IMG/VR virus record: IMGVR_UViG_3300042923_000281
Span: 1 to 64,000 of that record
Reading direction: 5' to 3' (one strand)
Length of the DNA stretch: 64,000 nucleotides
DNA from: a virus
The notes below the pieces were generated by a model. It did no database searches. It was not told the origin of the DNA and worked only from the letters and a program-made list of their open reading frames with translations. Every line of letters begins with the position of its first letter. Within the stretch, counting starts at the first letter, position 1. Shown one piece after another: positions 7,962 through 16,497 of this stretch. The translations under genes and the position numbers were made by a program.

Positions 7962-8693
7962 TTACGTTCGGAGTACCATCTCGGTCCGCTCTACGCGATC
8001 GCCAGGGTTGACGATGGCGGAGGTCATGCCTTCATCGAAGCGGGAACCGGTAATCTTTGCGATGGTGTTAGTCGCACCGTAACTCACGTTACGAAGCGGG
8101 ATGATGGTCGGCGGTGTATACCGGATGTCTTCGTAGGTTTCTACCGATTGACGATAGTAGCGACGCAAGTCGCCTGTGTCACGGCAGATAACGCTGGCAA
8201 TGATTTCCATCACCGTCGGGGTCTTACCTACCCGAACGCCCGCATGTTTCAGCGAGGTTTGGAAGATCCCACCGAGTTCAGGGTAAAGGACGTACCAAGG
8301 CACGCGACCCTTTGCAATGATCTCGTCGTAGATCCGATAAAGCAAGTTGTCGATCATCACCAATTCGTCAGCCACGATGACCCGGTCACCGGGTTCGTAA
8401 TGCATCTCGATGTACTCGACATCGTCGATGACGGCGGTGTTGACCAGTGATGGTTCACTGCGGATGGGGGCACAAATACGGGACGCCATGTAATACTGAT
8501 CGTCCAACACTACGGCACAGATACCAACGAACGTGATCTCATCTTCGAACGTGGCCAGGTCGCGCTGAGGGAACCGAGAGGGAATGTACACCTTCAACGG
8601 CTTTAGTGCCACCATAGAACCTTCGGCGGTTTTCTCCCAGGCTTTGTGGACACGGGCAGCGTCTCGGGTGAACTTGCTCGATTTGATACTCAT
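7962..8693 (-). CDS. Conserved-type phage protein, 243 aa
   Basis: A soluble alpha/beta protein (MSIKSSKFTRDAARVH ... VERTEMVLRT) with no catalytic motif that I recognise. It sits directly upstream of the prohead protease. By position it would correspond to the unknown gene beside the protease in phiKZ-like genomes, so a head-assembly role is plausible but unproven. Confidence 0.8.
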   Translation of the reverse strand: MSIKSSKFTRDAARVHKAWEKTAEGSMVALKPLKVYIPSRFPQRDLATFEDEITFVGICAVVLDDQYYMASRICAPIRSEPSLVNTAVIDDVEYIEMHYEPGDRVIVADELVMIDNLLYRIYDEIIAKGRVPWYVLYPELGGIFQTSLKHAGVRVGKTPTVMEIIASVICRDTGDLRRYYRQSVETYEDIRYTPPTIIPLRNVSYGATNTIAKITGSRFDEGMTSAIVNPGDRVERTEMVLRT

Positions 8694-8711
8694 AGCGAAC
8701 TCTCGTTGATA

Positions 8712-8733
8712 GCTGGAGGGTCACCCCTCCAGC
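8712..8733. terminator. Hairpin between gene units
   Basis: GCTGGAGGG-TCAC-CCCTCCAGC, a 9-bp GC-rich stem between the gene ending at 8745 and the start at 8693 on the minus strand. No U-rich tail, so it may be a weak terminator or a processing/attenuation site. Confidence 0.55.
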
Positions 8734-8744
8734 AGATGTGGGTG

Positions 8745-10097
8745 TCAGGCTTGTGCCAAGCCGAGTTGACGGCACAGCCAGAAGTTCACGTACTTGATGG
8801 TCGCCATCAGAGCCACTTCGCGAGGATCGGTGTCCTGAGCGAGGGTAGCGCCAACGCGGTTCATCAGACGAATGAACGTCAATGCATCGGTACGCGGGTA
8901 GAACACTTCGCAGACCAGTTCGGTCACGAGGGTGTTCAGGTCATCGCAGTTCTTTTCGTTGACCTTGCTCACCATCTCGATCAGACACTTGTTGGCGTCA
9001 ACCGAGGCTTCACCCAGATCACGAGCAGCGAGCTCGGTACCGAGGATACTACGCAGCGCATCACGAACGATGCTGGCCATCGAGGTTTGCACCTTGATCG
9101 CTTGCAGGTTCATTTCGCGGTTGTAGATGGTTTCGAGAATGGTTTTGTTCTCGATGAGCTGGCCTTGAGTGAAACGACGACTGGCCATTTCGTTGCCGAT
9201 CAGGGCTTCAGGAGTCAGGCCCTTTTCCAGCAGTGCACGGTAAGCTTTACCCATGACCACGATCTGGGTCAGGGATTCACGCCCGTCAGTGCTGTACAGA
9301 ACGCCCAGCTTTTCAGCTTCGGCATAACGCAACATGGCACCGCGCAGCAATTGGGCGCACTTGCCCAGCAGGCGGTTGACGTTGTCGTTGTACTCGACCA
9401 AGGTCAGGTTCACACCCGGCTCTGGTTCGTCGTAGATCGACTGAGCAGCGACCAGGACACCCGGGAGGTAGTCTTGGTTGATGGCTTGAACACCGACACG
9501 GCCTTGCAGCACGTCCATGACGGCGGCGTAGCCTTCGTTGTTCTTCATGCTGAGGGACAGGTCCAGTTCAGCGTCGAAACCAGCCATGCCGGTCTTGACG
9601 AGTTCCTTGACGCGATCCAACGTGACCGGAGCCAAGTTACGAACCACGTAGTCCAACTGCGATGGGGTTGGGTAACGATCCGCCAGTTGACGCAGGGCAG
9701 GGTTGCTGTAGACCGCAGGGATTTCTTTCATCACTACGGAATAAGGCAGCGAAGCCTCGAGACGACGGGCATTGACGTATTCCTGCACCTTGCCAGCCAG
9801 CTCTTTAATGGCAGGCAAGACTTGGTTGCGGGAGATGTCATGCAGACGGGACACCGATGCAGAGGCCAGACGGATGATGTCAGCCTTGGCAATACGGTGA
9901 GCCTCATCGCCAGCGCGTGATTGCAGGACGCTGATGATGTCAGTGTTTTCTACCAGGCTACGGTCGACCAGCGTGTTGTCAACCGCGAGGGTCAACGACA
10001 TCAGGGGACTGTTCTGGCTCGGCAGGATGCGGAGGCCACGCTCATCCAGACGCTGGGCAACCGGGAATGCTGCCTCGATGGCGATACGGTTAAGCAT
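8745..10097 (-). CDS. Conserved-type phage virion/assembly protein, 450 aa
   Basis: A predominantly helical soluble protein (MLNRIAIEAAFPVAQRLDE ... LCRQLGLAQA) with no recognised motif or membrane segment. It lies between the RNA polymerase beta gene with its small neighbour and the protease region. This mirrors the unknown genes between the protease and virion RNA polymerase in phiKZ-like phages. Its start overlaps the upstream 63-residue gene by 8 bases. Role unknown. Confidence 0.8.
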   Translation of the reverse strand: MLNRIAIEAAFPVAQRLDERGLRILPSQNSPLMSLTLAVDNTLVDRSLVENTDIISVLQSRAGDEAHRIAKADIIRLASASVSRLHDISRNQVLPAIKELAGKVQEYVNARRLEASLPYSVVMKEIPAVYSNPALRQLADRYPTPSQLDYVVRNLAPVTLDRVKELVKTGMAGFDAELDLSLSMKNNEGYAAVMDVLQGRVGVQAINQDYLPGVLVAAQSIYDEPEPGVNLTLVEYNDNVNRLLGKCAQLLRGAMLRYAEAEKLGVLYSTDGRESLTQIVVMGKAYRALLEKGLTPEALIGNEMASRRFTQGQLIENKTILETIYNREMNLQAIKVQTSMASIVRDALRSILGTELAARDLGEASVDANKCLIEMVSKVNEKNCDDLNTLVTELVCEVFYPRTDALTFIRLMNRVGATLAQDTDPREVALMATIKYVNFWLCRQLGLAQA

Positions 10098-10281
10098 TAT
10101 CGCGACCCTCGATGACGTTGTTGATGTCCGCAGCTGCGATGGCAGCGATGGTACGGTCGTTCAGCGGGACACCATCCAGATAACTGGAGATCTGGTTCCC
10201 CGCGACGTTTGCCACGATCTCTACCGAGAGGTCAATGGCATTCGCGACGAGCGCGAGGTTGTCAAAAGTAGTGGTGCTCAT
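10090..10281 (-). CDS. Small hypothetical protein, 63 aa
   Basis: Starts MSTTTFDNLALVANAIDL at an ATG preceded by AGGA; an in-frame TTG two codons upstream is less likely. It ends IEGRDNA and overlaps the downstream gene by 8 bases, which suggests coupled expression. Mostly helical, without membrane segment. Function unknown. Confidence 0.7.
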   Translation of the reverse strand: MSTTTFDNLALVANAIDLSVEIVANVAGNQISSYLDGVPLNDRTIAAIAAADINNVIEGRDNA

Positions 10282-10321
10282 GAGCAAGTTCCTGTGAAAT
10301 TTCGAGGCGCTGTAAAGGAAG

Positions 10322-10348
10322 GTCCGGGAACCCTAGAGGCCCCCGGAC
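10322..10348 (-). terminator. Hairpin terminator after RNA polymerase beta gene
   Basis: GTCCGGG and CCCGGAC pair across a 13-base loop just downstream of the beta stop at 10354. The minus-strand tail is CTTCCTTT. Confidence 0.55.
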
Positions 10349-10353
10349 TTCGA

Positions 10354-13300
10354 CTACTTGGTATCGTTGCTCATCCACATCTCTGCGGCCTTCTCGCCAA
10401 TGGCGCGTTGGACAGAGATAGACATGCCGATCAGCAGGGCCGAACTTACGATACGGTCCATGACCGACTTGGCGCCGAAGATGGCATTGATCCGTGCCCC
10501 AGATTTGGTTTCGTTGATACCGCTCAAGCGATGACCAACTACTGTCTTCATCTGGTTACAGAACACTGCCTTGTCACCGACACCCATGCCTTCACGGTGA
10601 GTGATGTAGACTTTGATCGCAACGTGATCGAGTTCCAGACCGTTCCCGTCAATACGAAGGGATTGGTCGACCTGACCTGTGACAACCGGTTTGCCGAGAC
10701 GTTTGGCCACCTTACGACGTTGTTTGTCGTGGGCAGTGACCAGCTCCAGTAGCGAGTCCGACATGTCGTCCGGGTCACCATGGTAGAACACCTCGATCTT
10801 CGAGACTTCGCCAACCGCACCTGCAAGAGGCGCCGCTGAGCCCATCTTGCGAAGGGTTTCAAGGTCTTCGTCCGAGAACAGTCCAGCTTCCGCCGTTACA
10901 GCATCTTCAATCGTGCATAGAATACTCGAGATGTCCGTGTGATCCCCCTGTTTGACCAGGTTACGAACTTGCTGCCCGAACTGTGCAACGATGGTCTTGA
11001 CCTTTGTAACTTCCGACCCCATTTGACCCGACAACCAATCGTCAATGGCAGAGGAGTCTTCCAGTGTGTAGGAAGCTTCCATCAAAGCCGTACGAGCAAT
11101 CACCCCAGCCTTCCACTGCACCTGGCGTGGTTCGAACCGGCTCGGCTTAAAGAAGCCCGAGTTATACTTCAAGATGTCGCCTACGTTGACTTTGTCACCC
11201 AACTGGAAGGTAGAGTCTTGTTTCTGCGGGTAGACCGAACCGGCGGAGATGCCGTACTGGGTGGTCAGGTCCAGATGCTCGAAGGTACCGTCATCGTACG
11301 CCACGACCATGTGAGTGTCGGTGCGTTCAATCACTTCACCCGACTTGGTAGCCGGGACAGCAAAGATCTCATCCACACGGTGGGCCAAGACATGGTCATA
11401 GCCGGTGGAGATTGGAGACTCACGATAACCTTCAGCGGAGATGACGTGAGATTGCTGGATACCGATGAAGTTCACCCGCTTAGGGTCGTCTCGGTCAGCG
11501 TAAGGACTGATCAAAGCGGAGGTCGATACAATGTTAGCCGCACCATCCTTCTCTTTGTCATACGCCCGCACCGTACCGCGCACACTGGTAATGTTCGCGT
11601 TTGGAGACATGTAGGTGATAACCGCCACGTCGCCGGAGTCTACGGTACTTTCCGAGATGAAGCCAATGTCGGATTCCTTGTACAGTCGCGCCTCGGCAGT
11701 CATCGACCGTCCACTGCGGCCACCACGGCCACCGTAGGTGATGATTTCTTTCTGCTTGAGGTTTTGAATCGGGTTGATGTCGTCGACAATGGCAGAAGCC
11801 GGGTCTTGAACGATGTTCGTCCAGACTTCGTGAGGCTTCATGGTCACTTGCGAACCAGAGCCTGCATTGCGAGAGTTGTAGACCCGGATAGACCGGACCA
11901 GCTCGGCGTAGATGGCACCCGGGATACGTTCATAGCCCTTGGCACGTTCTTGCCCATCAACCAACCCATCAGCGCCTTCAACCTTCGTCGGCACGTGACG
12001 GGTGACCAGCATTTCCACAGCACGCAACAGCAGCGGGATGTACTCGGTCGGCTCCTTCATCCACTCAAGGACGCCTTTGGTGATCGGGTCGACCCACATG
12101 GCGTTCATGAGATCGAGTTCACGCAAGTAGCGCAGCCCGATGCCGTTGGCCTCCAGGATGTTGAAGTACACGTCCTTGTCGTTGAAACTGTGACGCGAGA
12201 ACTGACGCACGGCTTTGTGGTATTGGAGGAAGCCAGCAAAGATCATGCTGTTCTTCACATCCGACTTGTCCATGATCAGCGTTTCATCGAGGAACTTGAT
12301 GGCGTACTCATCGTCCGACATCTGCACCCGGGTACCCAACGGCACAGCCCGGAACTTAGCCCCCGTCATCGTCAGCAGACCGTTCAAGCCCAACAGGTAC
12401 GCCAAAGCGATACCGACTGGCATGGTCTTACCGAAGATGCTGATCTCGGCCATGGAGACCGGTGACTTGTCCTTGTTCAAACCAAGGATGTCTTCGATCT
12501 GACCCAGTTCACTGACCTGGTTGTTCTTACTGTCCACCAGATAGAACGCACTCTCACGGTCCACCATGATGTAACGCTGGCCACGACGACCAACCACCAC
12601 CATGCCTTTGTGTTCCGTTTCCAGTGTCTCTACCAGCTTCATGTCGAACAGACGGCTGCGATCCCGGTTCTTGTAATCGAACCAGTAGTGGCCGTTGGAC
12701 TCAAAGCTCATCACCCGACTACCGATCACGGTGTACGCAGTCGGCAGATCCAGCGAGTAGTCTGCCACGTTGGCAATCTTCACGTTGGTGATGGAGGTGT
12801 CAGCGGGGTCCATGCCTTTAGCGATGATCTGCTTGGCAATCCAGTTGTCGTAGTTGAACACAGCACGTTGCGAACGCTCAATGAAGAGCTTGCTGTAGTA
12901 CGACGTCAGCGCTACCCGAATGGCACTGACCTTGCGGATCGGCACATCGGACTTCTGAGTACGCAGGCGGTACTTCTGACCGTTGGAGGTGTACGAGCCA
13001 CGTTTGTCAACCACCGGCACTCGGAACGAGATGGTCGACGGTTTACCAGTGACCGGAGTCAACTGGACTTTGTGGATCTCGTAATGACTGACGGCATCTT
13101 GCACGACTTCTACATCGTACCCTGTCACAGCCACACCCGCTTTCTGCACGGACATAACGGCGTTCAGGATGTCAGCCTTCATCACCTTCTCGATGTACTG
13201 GCTGTCCATCTTCTCGACGGTAGACTGCAACATCGACTTGTCACGGACCGATTCCATTTCAGGATACGGTTCAGACTCTTGAAGCACCAAGTCTTCCTGC

Positions 13301-14742
13301 TTGATGTCCAAGGACCCTTCAATGGTCTTTGACTTGTCCCACGGGTCTGGCATCGTCTTGTAGGACTCTGACAGGCGTTGCATGCGGCGATACTGAGCGG
13401 CAGTGATGATGTCCTTTTCCACCAGCTCGTCAATCTTGCTCTGGATCGAACTGGTCAGGGTGTGTTCCGTTGCCCCGTCCGCTACGATCTGAGACACCTG
13501 AGCAACAGGTTCAGCCCCGGTCTCAATGATCAGCTCACCGTCTTCATCTTCCATGATCGCATCAGAAGTCGAGACAGCCGGTTCGTCCAAAGACTCAGCC
13601 AGTTCTTCCTCTTCTTCTACCAGCATTTCATCCGCACCCGATTCCTTACGGGCTTGGACTTCCTGCTGCTGGTCTTCAGCCGCTTCCGCTGCATCGTCTG
13701 CTGCGGTGGCTTCTTGTTGCGCTTCGACTTCTTGCTGATTGACCACGGCTACCGGGTTGGTTTGGTCAATGACTTTAGCCAACAGCTTCAGGAAGCGCAC
13801 CTGCATGATCTTTGGATCAAGACCATTACCTGCTTCCATCGAGACGCCCATGTCAGGATCGAGGGTGTCATCCCCCAACTCTTCCATGGAAACATAGCGC
13901 TGGTAAGTGTCTTCGAAGTTGAAGTCCTCACTGACAGGCTGTTCGACGAAGGATTCCATCGAGACGCCTACGCCCTGTTTACGCCAACCGTTGAGCAGGC
14001 CAAGGTTCAGGCTGATCCAACCGCCGTCCTTACGGATGACCAGTTCGATCTCAGTCAGACGGGATTCGTCCAGCCGCGACATCGGTGCACGTTGACGGTT
14101 CTCACCCAACCACATGAAGAGGTCAAGCAAGTCCAACCGTTCACGGGTGTTGAACACCTGCATCAACGTTGGCGTCATGCCACGCTCAGCTTTACGCAGA
14201 TCCGACAGCGCTGGGAGCGTCTGAGGCACATCAAACAAGACGATGTGATGTCGTTCGTGCGTGGTCTTCAGCTGATTGAACTTCTCCCACTGAGTGGCTC
14301 TCAGGTTGCGCCAGTTCCACCAGCGACTCAAGGCCGACCGTTGGTACTTGTACATCTGAGCGACCATGGCGTAGTTCACCACGAGCATGGTCAGAGGGTC
14401 TTTCGCTGCCGCTTCATAATCCCGCATTGGGCGGATGTTCATGTTCTCGCGGCGGTACTGCTGCATCATCGGAGCGATGAGCTTGAACGTTGGACGGGGG
14501 TTGCCCTCCTTCGACAGCAGGTCAGGAACGTGGTCGATGTAGACCAGTCGCTGTGCTGCCTGAATGATCTGGCTAGAAGCAGCCGGACCCAGTTCAGTTT
14601 CATTCATCGGCATGTAGTGGACGTTGGCACCACGAGGCAAACCGAATCGTGCGATTGGTCGTACTCGTGGATTCTCCAACTCTCCCAGCCTACGGATGCC
14701 GAACAGTTTCATGTAGCGGTCATACAGAAACATTACGGCCAT
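10354..14742 (-). CDS. RNA polymerase beta-like subunit (virion RNA polymerase type), 1462 aa
   Basis: Beta-subunit features appear in order in the C-terminal two thirds. A protrusion/lobe block around GSYTSNGQKYRL is followed by VPIRKVS. Next comes a fork-like INPIQNLKQKEIITYGG. Near the end lies REGMGVGDKAVF, matching the cellular QVGDKMAGRHGN catalytic region. The N-terminal 320 residues are phage-specific and hold three Ser-Met-Glu sites (261-263, 285-287, 301-303), followed by an acidic, glutamine-rich linker (about 325-400). The clamp-binding C-terminus of cellular beta is missing here and is encoded separately at 29717-30418. It would pair with the beta-prime fragment just upstream (23-base overlap). 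By analogy with phiKZ gp178 this is the packaged early-transcription polymerase; that part is inference. Confidence 0.88.
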   Translation of the reverse strand: MAVMFLYDRYMKLFGIRRLGELENPRVRPIARFGLPRGANVHYMPMNETELGPAASSQIIQAAQRLVYIDHVPDLLSKEGNPRPTFKLIAPMMQQYRRENMNIRPMRDYEAAAKDPLTMLVVNYAMVAQMYKYQRSALSRWWNWRNLRATQWEKFNQLKTTHERHHIVLFDVPQTLPALSDLRKAERGMTPTLMQVFNTRERLDLLDLFMWLGENRQRAPMSRLDESRLTEIELVIRKDGGWISLNLGLLNGWRKQGVGVSMESFVEQPVSEDFNFEDTYQRYVSMEELGDDTLDPDMGVSMEAGNGLDPKIMQVRFLKLLAKVIDQTNPVAVVNQQEVEAQQEATAADDAAEAAEDQQQEVQARKESGADEMLVEEEEELAESLDEPAVSTSDAIMEDEDGELIIETGAEPVAQVSQIVADGATEHTLTSSIQSKIDELVEKDIITAAQYRRMQRLSESYKTMPDPWDKSKTIEGSLDIKQEDLVLQESEPYPEMESVRDKSMLQSTVEKMDSQYIEKVMKADILNAVMSVQKAGVAVTGYDVEVVQDAVSHYEIHKVQLTPVTGKPSTISFRVPVVDKRGSYTSNGQKYRLRTQKSDVPIRKVSAIRVALTSYYSKLFIERSQRAVFNYDNWIAKQIIAKGMDPADTSITNVKIANVADYSLDLPTAYTVIGSRVMSFESNGHYWFDYKNRDRSRLFDMKLVETLETEHKGMVVVGRRGQRYIMVDRESAFYLVDSKNNQVSELGQIEDILGLNKDKSPVSMAEISIFGKTMPVGIALAYLLGLNGLLTMTGAKFRAVPLGTRVQMSDDEYAIKFLDETLIMDKSDVKNSMIFAGFLQYHKAVRQFSRHSFNDKDVYFNILEANGIGLRYLRELDLMNAMWVDPITKGVLEWMKEPTEYIPLLLRAVEMLVTRHVPTKVEGADGLVDGQERAKGYERIPGAIYAELVRSIRVYNSRNAGSGSQVTMKPHEVWTNIVQDPASAIVDDINPIQNLKQKEIITYGGRGGRSGRSMTAEARLYKESDIGFISESTVDSGDVAVITYMSPNANITSVRGTVRAYDKEKDGAANIVSTSALISPYADRDDPKRVNFIGIQQSHVISAEGYRESPISTGYDHVLAHRVDEIFAVPATKSGEVIERTDTHMVVAYDDGTFEHLDLTTQYGISAGSVYPQKQDSTFQLGDKVNVGDILKYNSGFFKPSRFEPRQVQWKAGVIARTALMEASYTLEDSSAIDDWLSGQMGSEVTKVKTIVAQFGQQVRNLVKQGDHTDISSILCTIEDAVTAEAGLFSDEDLETLRKMGSAAPLAGAVGEVSKIEVFYHGDPDDMSDSLLELVTAHDKQRRKVAKRLGKPVVTGQVDQSLRIDGNGLELDHVAIKVYITHREGMGVGDKAVFCNQMKTVVGHRLSGINETKSGARINAIFGAKSVMDRIVSSALLIGMSISVQRAIGEKAAEMWMSNDTK

Positions 14743-16414
14743 GTTTGAATCGTCCTGTCAGGTTGGTTACGACGTACTTGATGGTGTCGTACTCGTAGGA
14801 AGATGTAAGGTTGCCCCCTGCATCGATCCAGTGGTTACGTGACCTGAGGATACGGTCATTCTCAACCAGAGCCTCTTGAGACATTACCAGTGTTGCTGAG
14901 CCAGTGTCACCGTCGAAGTCCGCTGCCAACCCAACCAGTTTGGTCGAGTGTGGGGACTGAGTGTCCATAAAGGAAGTCGATCCCGTTTTAGGGAACTCCT
15001 GCGCCACATGCTCGTCATCGTCATACGGTTGCCAGTTGTCATCCAGCTCCACACGGCGTTCACCGACCACAGTGGTCTTGACATAAACACGCGATGGGTA
15101 GATCGACCCCAAGCCCGAGATCGGGTAACGACAGATCTGTGCATAGTAGCGGTTCCAATATTGGTAACCACACAAGTACAGCAGCTCAACGAGGTTGATC
15201 GGGTGCACGTCATTGCGGTTCAGGTGAGCCGGCATGTCGTGGATGTCGAAGAACACCTTGAACGTGTTGTCCGGACCTTTGTAGATGAGGGCCAGGTAAT
15301 GACCTTCAATCTCCACAGGACGGGTACGCATCTCGGTCATCTGGTACCGGTCGATCACGCTGGTCAAACCATCACGGGTCGACCATTGGTCACGGGTATC
15401 GGGCGACAGACTCACCCACGTAGGACGCAGGGTCTTCGGATCGATCAACTGTGCTTGACCTTCACCGTTCTGAATCAGGTGCCCGAAGGTCCGACGCAGG
15501 TGGTGGATGGTCAACGGGGTCAAGCCTTTGATGACTTGGAACAACCCGAGGGTGGTACTATCAAAACCTGGAGCGTTGGTGTCGTTGAGGTTGGCAATGG
15601 AGGTGTCCATCACCGTCAACACGTTCCGCGTACCGTAGACCACTTTACGAGAGGCCCACTTGTCCAGGATAAAACCGTTCTTGCCTGCCAGCATGCCTTC
15701 AATGAGGTCATAGATCTCAGCAAGGCAGTTGGTCAGAGCGTTCCGAGCAATGTTGAGTGCCGGAGATTCCATGTCGCTGGTGATCGGGATCGTGTTGGAG
15801 ATCGACAGAGCCCGGTAGTACAGGTCGTGGATCTCGTTCTTGGTCGTCACACCGTTGTCATCGACTTCAATGTCGCGCATGCCCGCAGGCAGCACCGGAA
15901 TAAAACGAGTCAGGGCGAATTGACGCCACTGTTCGATGAACTCCACCCGAATACGACGGGTCGGTGACTTGGACTTACGCAGTTCCAGTTCAGGAAAGTG
16001 CTTCACAAAGAAAGCATAACCGGTTTCGGCTTTCTCAGAACTGTCTGCGATGAAGTCTTTGGTCACCGGGTCAAAGATCGCTGTCTCACGACCGGCCACA
16101 ATGGCACGATAGATGGACTTGAGGCTCATGAGGTCACGGAAGATCTTCGGGTGGAAGATTTGGACCTTCAGATCAATGTAAGAAAACGCGTTGTCACGTT
16201 CATCCGAACCCACGCGTCCGAAGATGGTGGTGGAGTACAAGCCTTGGTCGTGGAACTCAGCACTCGCCCCGTCATAAATGTCGAGACTGGTCACTGGAGT
16301 CATGCGGGCGACCCGTTCCCGAGTCAGCACCATTGGCCAGACCTTGGCGGGAGTCTGGGCGTATCGAATGCCCGAGCTAGAGTCTGTCATGAGACTCCGT
16401 GCTTCAGTGGTCAT
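14720..16414 (-). CDS. RNA polymerase beta-prime N-terminal-like subunit, about 564 aa
   Basis: Carries the beta-prime active-site loop ADFDGD (about residues 498-503), whose three Asp bind catalytic Mg, followed by a typical ALVENDRIL helix. Upstream, an early GLYSTTIFGRVG resembles the beta-prime GLFxxxIFGP zipper/clamp start, though the zinc cysteines of cellular enzymes are absent. The beta-prime C-terminal half is not in this window. I place the start at ATG 16414, after a promoter-like CATACCAACTG (16445-16457). An in-frame TTG at 16504 would add 30 residues but overlap the divergent gene. phiKZ gp180 is the expected counterpart. Confidence 0.85.
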   Translation of the reverse strand: MTTEARSLMTDSSSGIRYAQTPAKVWPMVLTRERVARMTPVTSLDIYDGASAEFHDQGLYSTTIFGRVGSDERDNAFSYIDLKVQIFHPKIFRDLMSLKSIYRAIVAGRETAIFDPVTKDFIADSSEKAETGYAFFVKHFPELELRKSKSPTRRIRVEFIEQWRQFALTRFIPVLPAGMRDIEVDDNGVTTKNEIHDLYYRALSISNTIPITSDMESPALNIARNALTNCLAEIYDLIEGMLAGKNGFILDKWASRKVVYGTRNVLTVMDTSIANLNDTNAPGFDSTTLGLFQVIKGLTPLTIHHLRRTFGHLIQNGEGQAQLIDPKTLRPTWVSLSPDTRDQWSTRDGLTSVIDRYQMTEMRTRPVEIEGHYLALIYKGPDNTFKVFFDIHDMPAHLNRNDVHPINLVELLYLCGYQYWNRYYAQICRYPISGLGSIYPSRVYVKTTVVGERRVELDDNWQPYDDDEHVAQEFPKTGSTSFMDTQSPHSTKLVGLAADFDGDTGSATLVMSQEALVENDRILRSRNHWIDAGGNLTSSYEYDTIKYVVTNLTGRFKHGRNVSV

Positions 16415-16443
16415 AAAGGCGTCCCGTAAGTTTAGGAGTCGTT

Positions 16444-16482
16444 TCGACAGTTGGTATGAAGGAGGCTTAGTATAATAAGCCC
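16444..16482. promoter_or_regulatory. Divergent promoter region
   Basis: The short space between the divergent beta-prime and giant virion genes holds CATACCAACTGTCG on the minus strand, like the ATACCATT variants elsewhere. On the plus strand it holds TAGTATAATAAGC, a -10-like box about 20 bases before the start at 16498. Prediction only. Confidence 0.4.
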
Positions 16483-16497
16483 ATTTGGAGAATTTCG

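Noticed and set aside
10939-12465. Plus-strand open frame of 508 codons opposite the RNA polymerase beta gene
   Set aside because: The minus strand carries recognisable beta motifs here.
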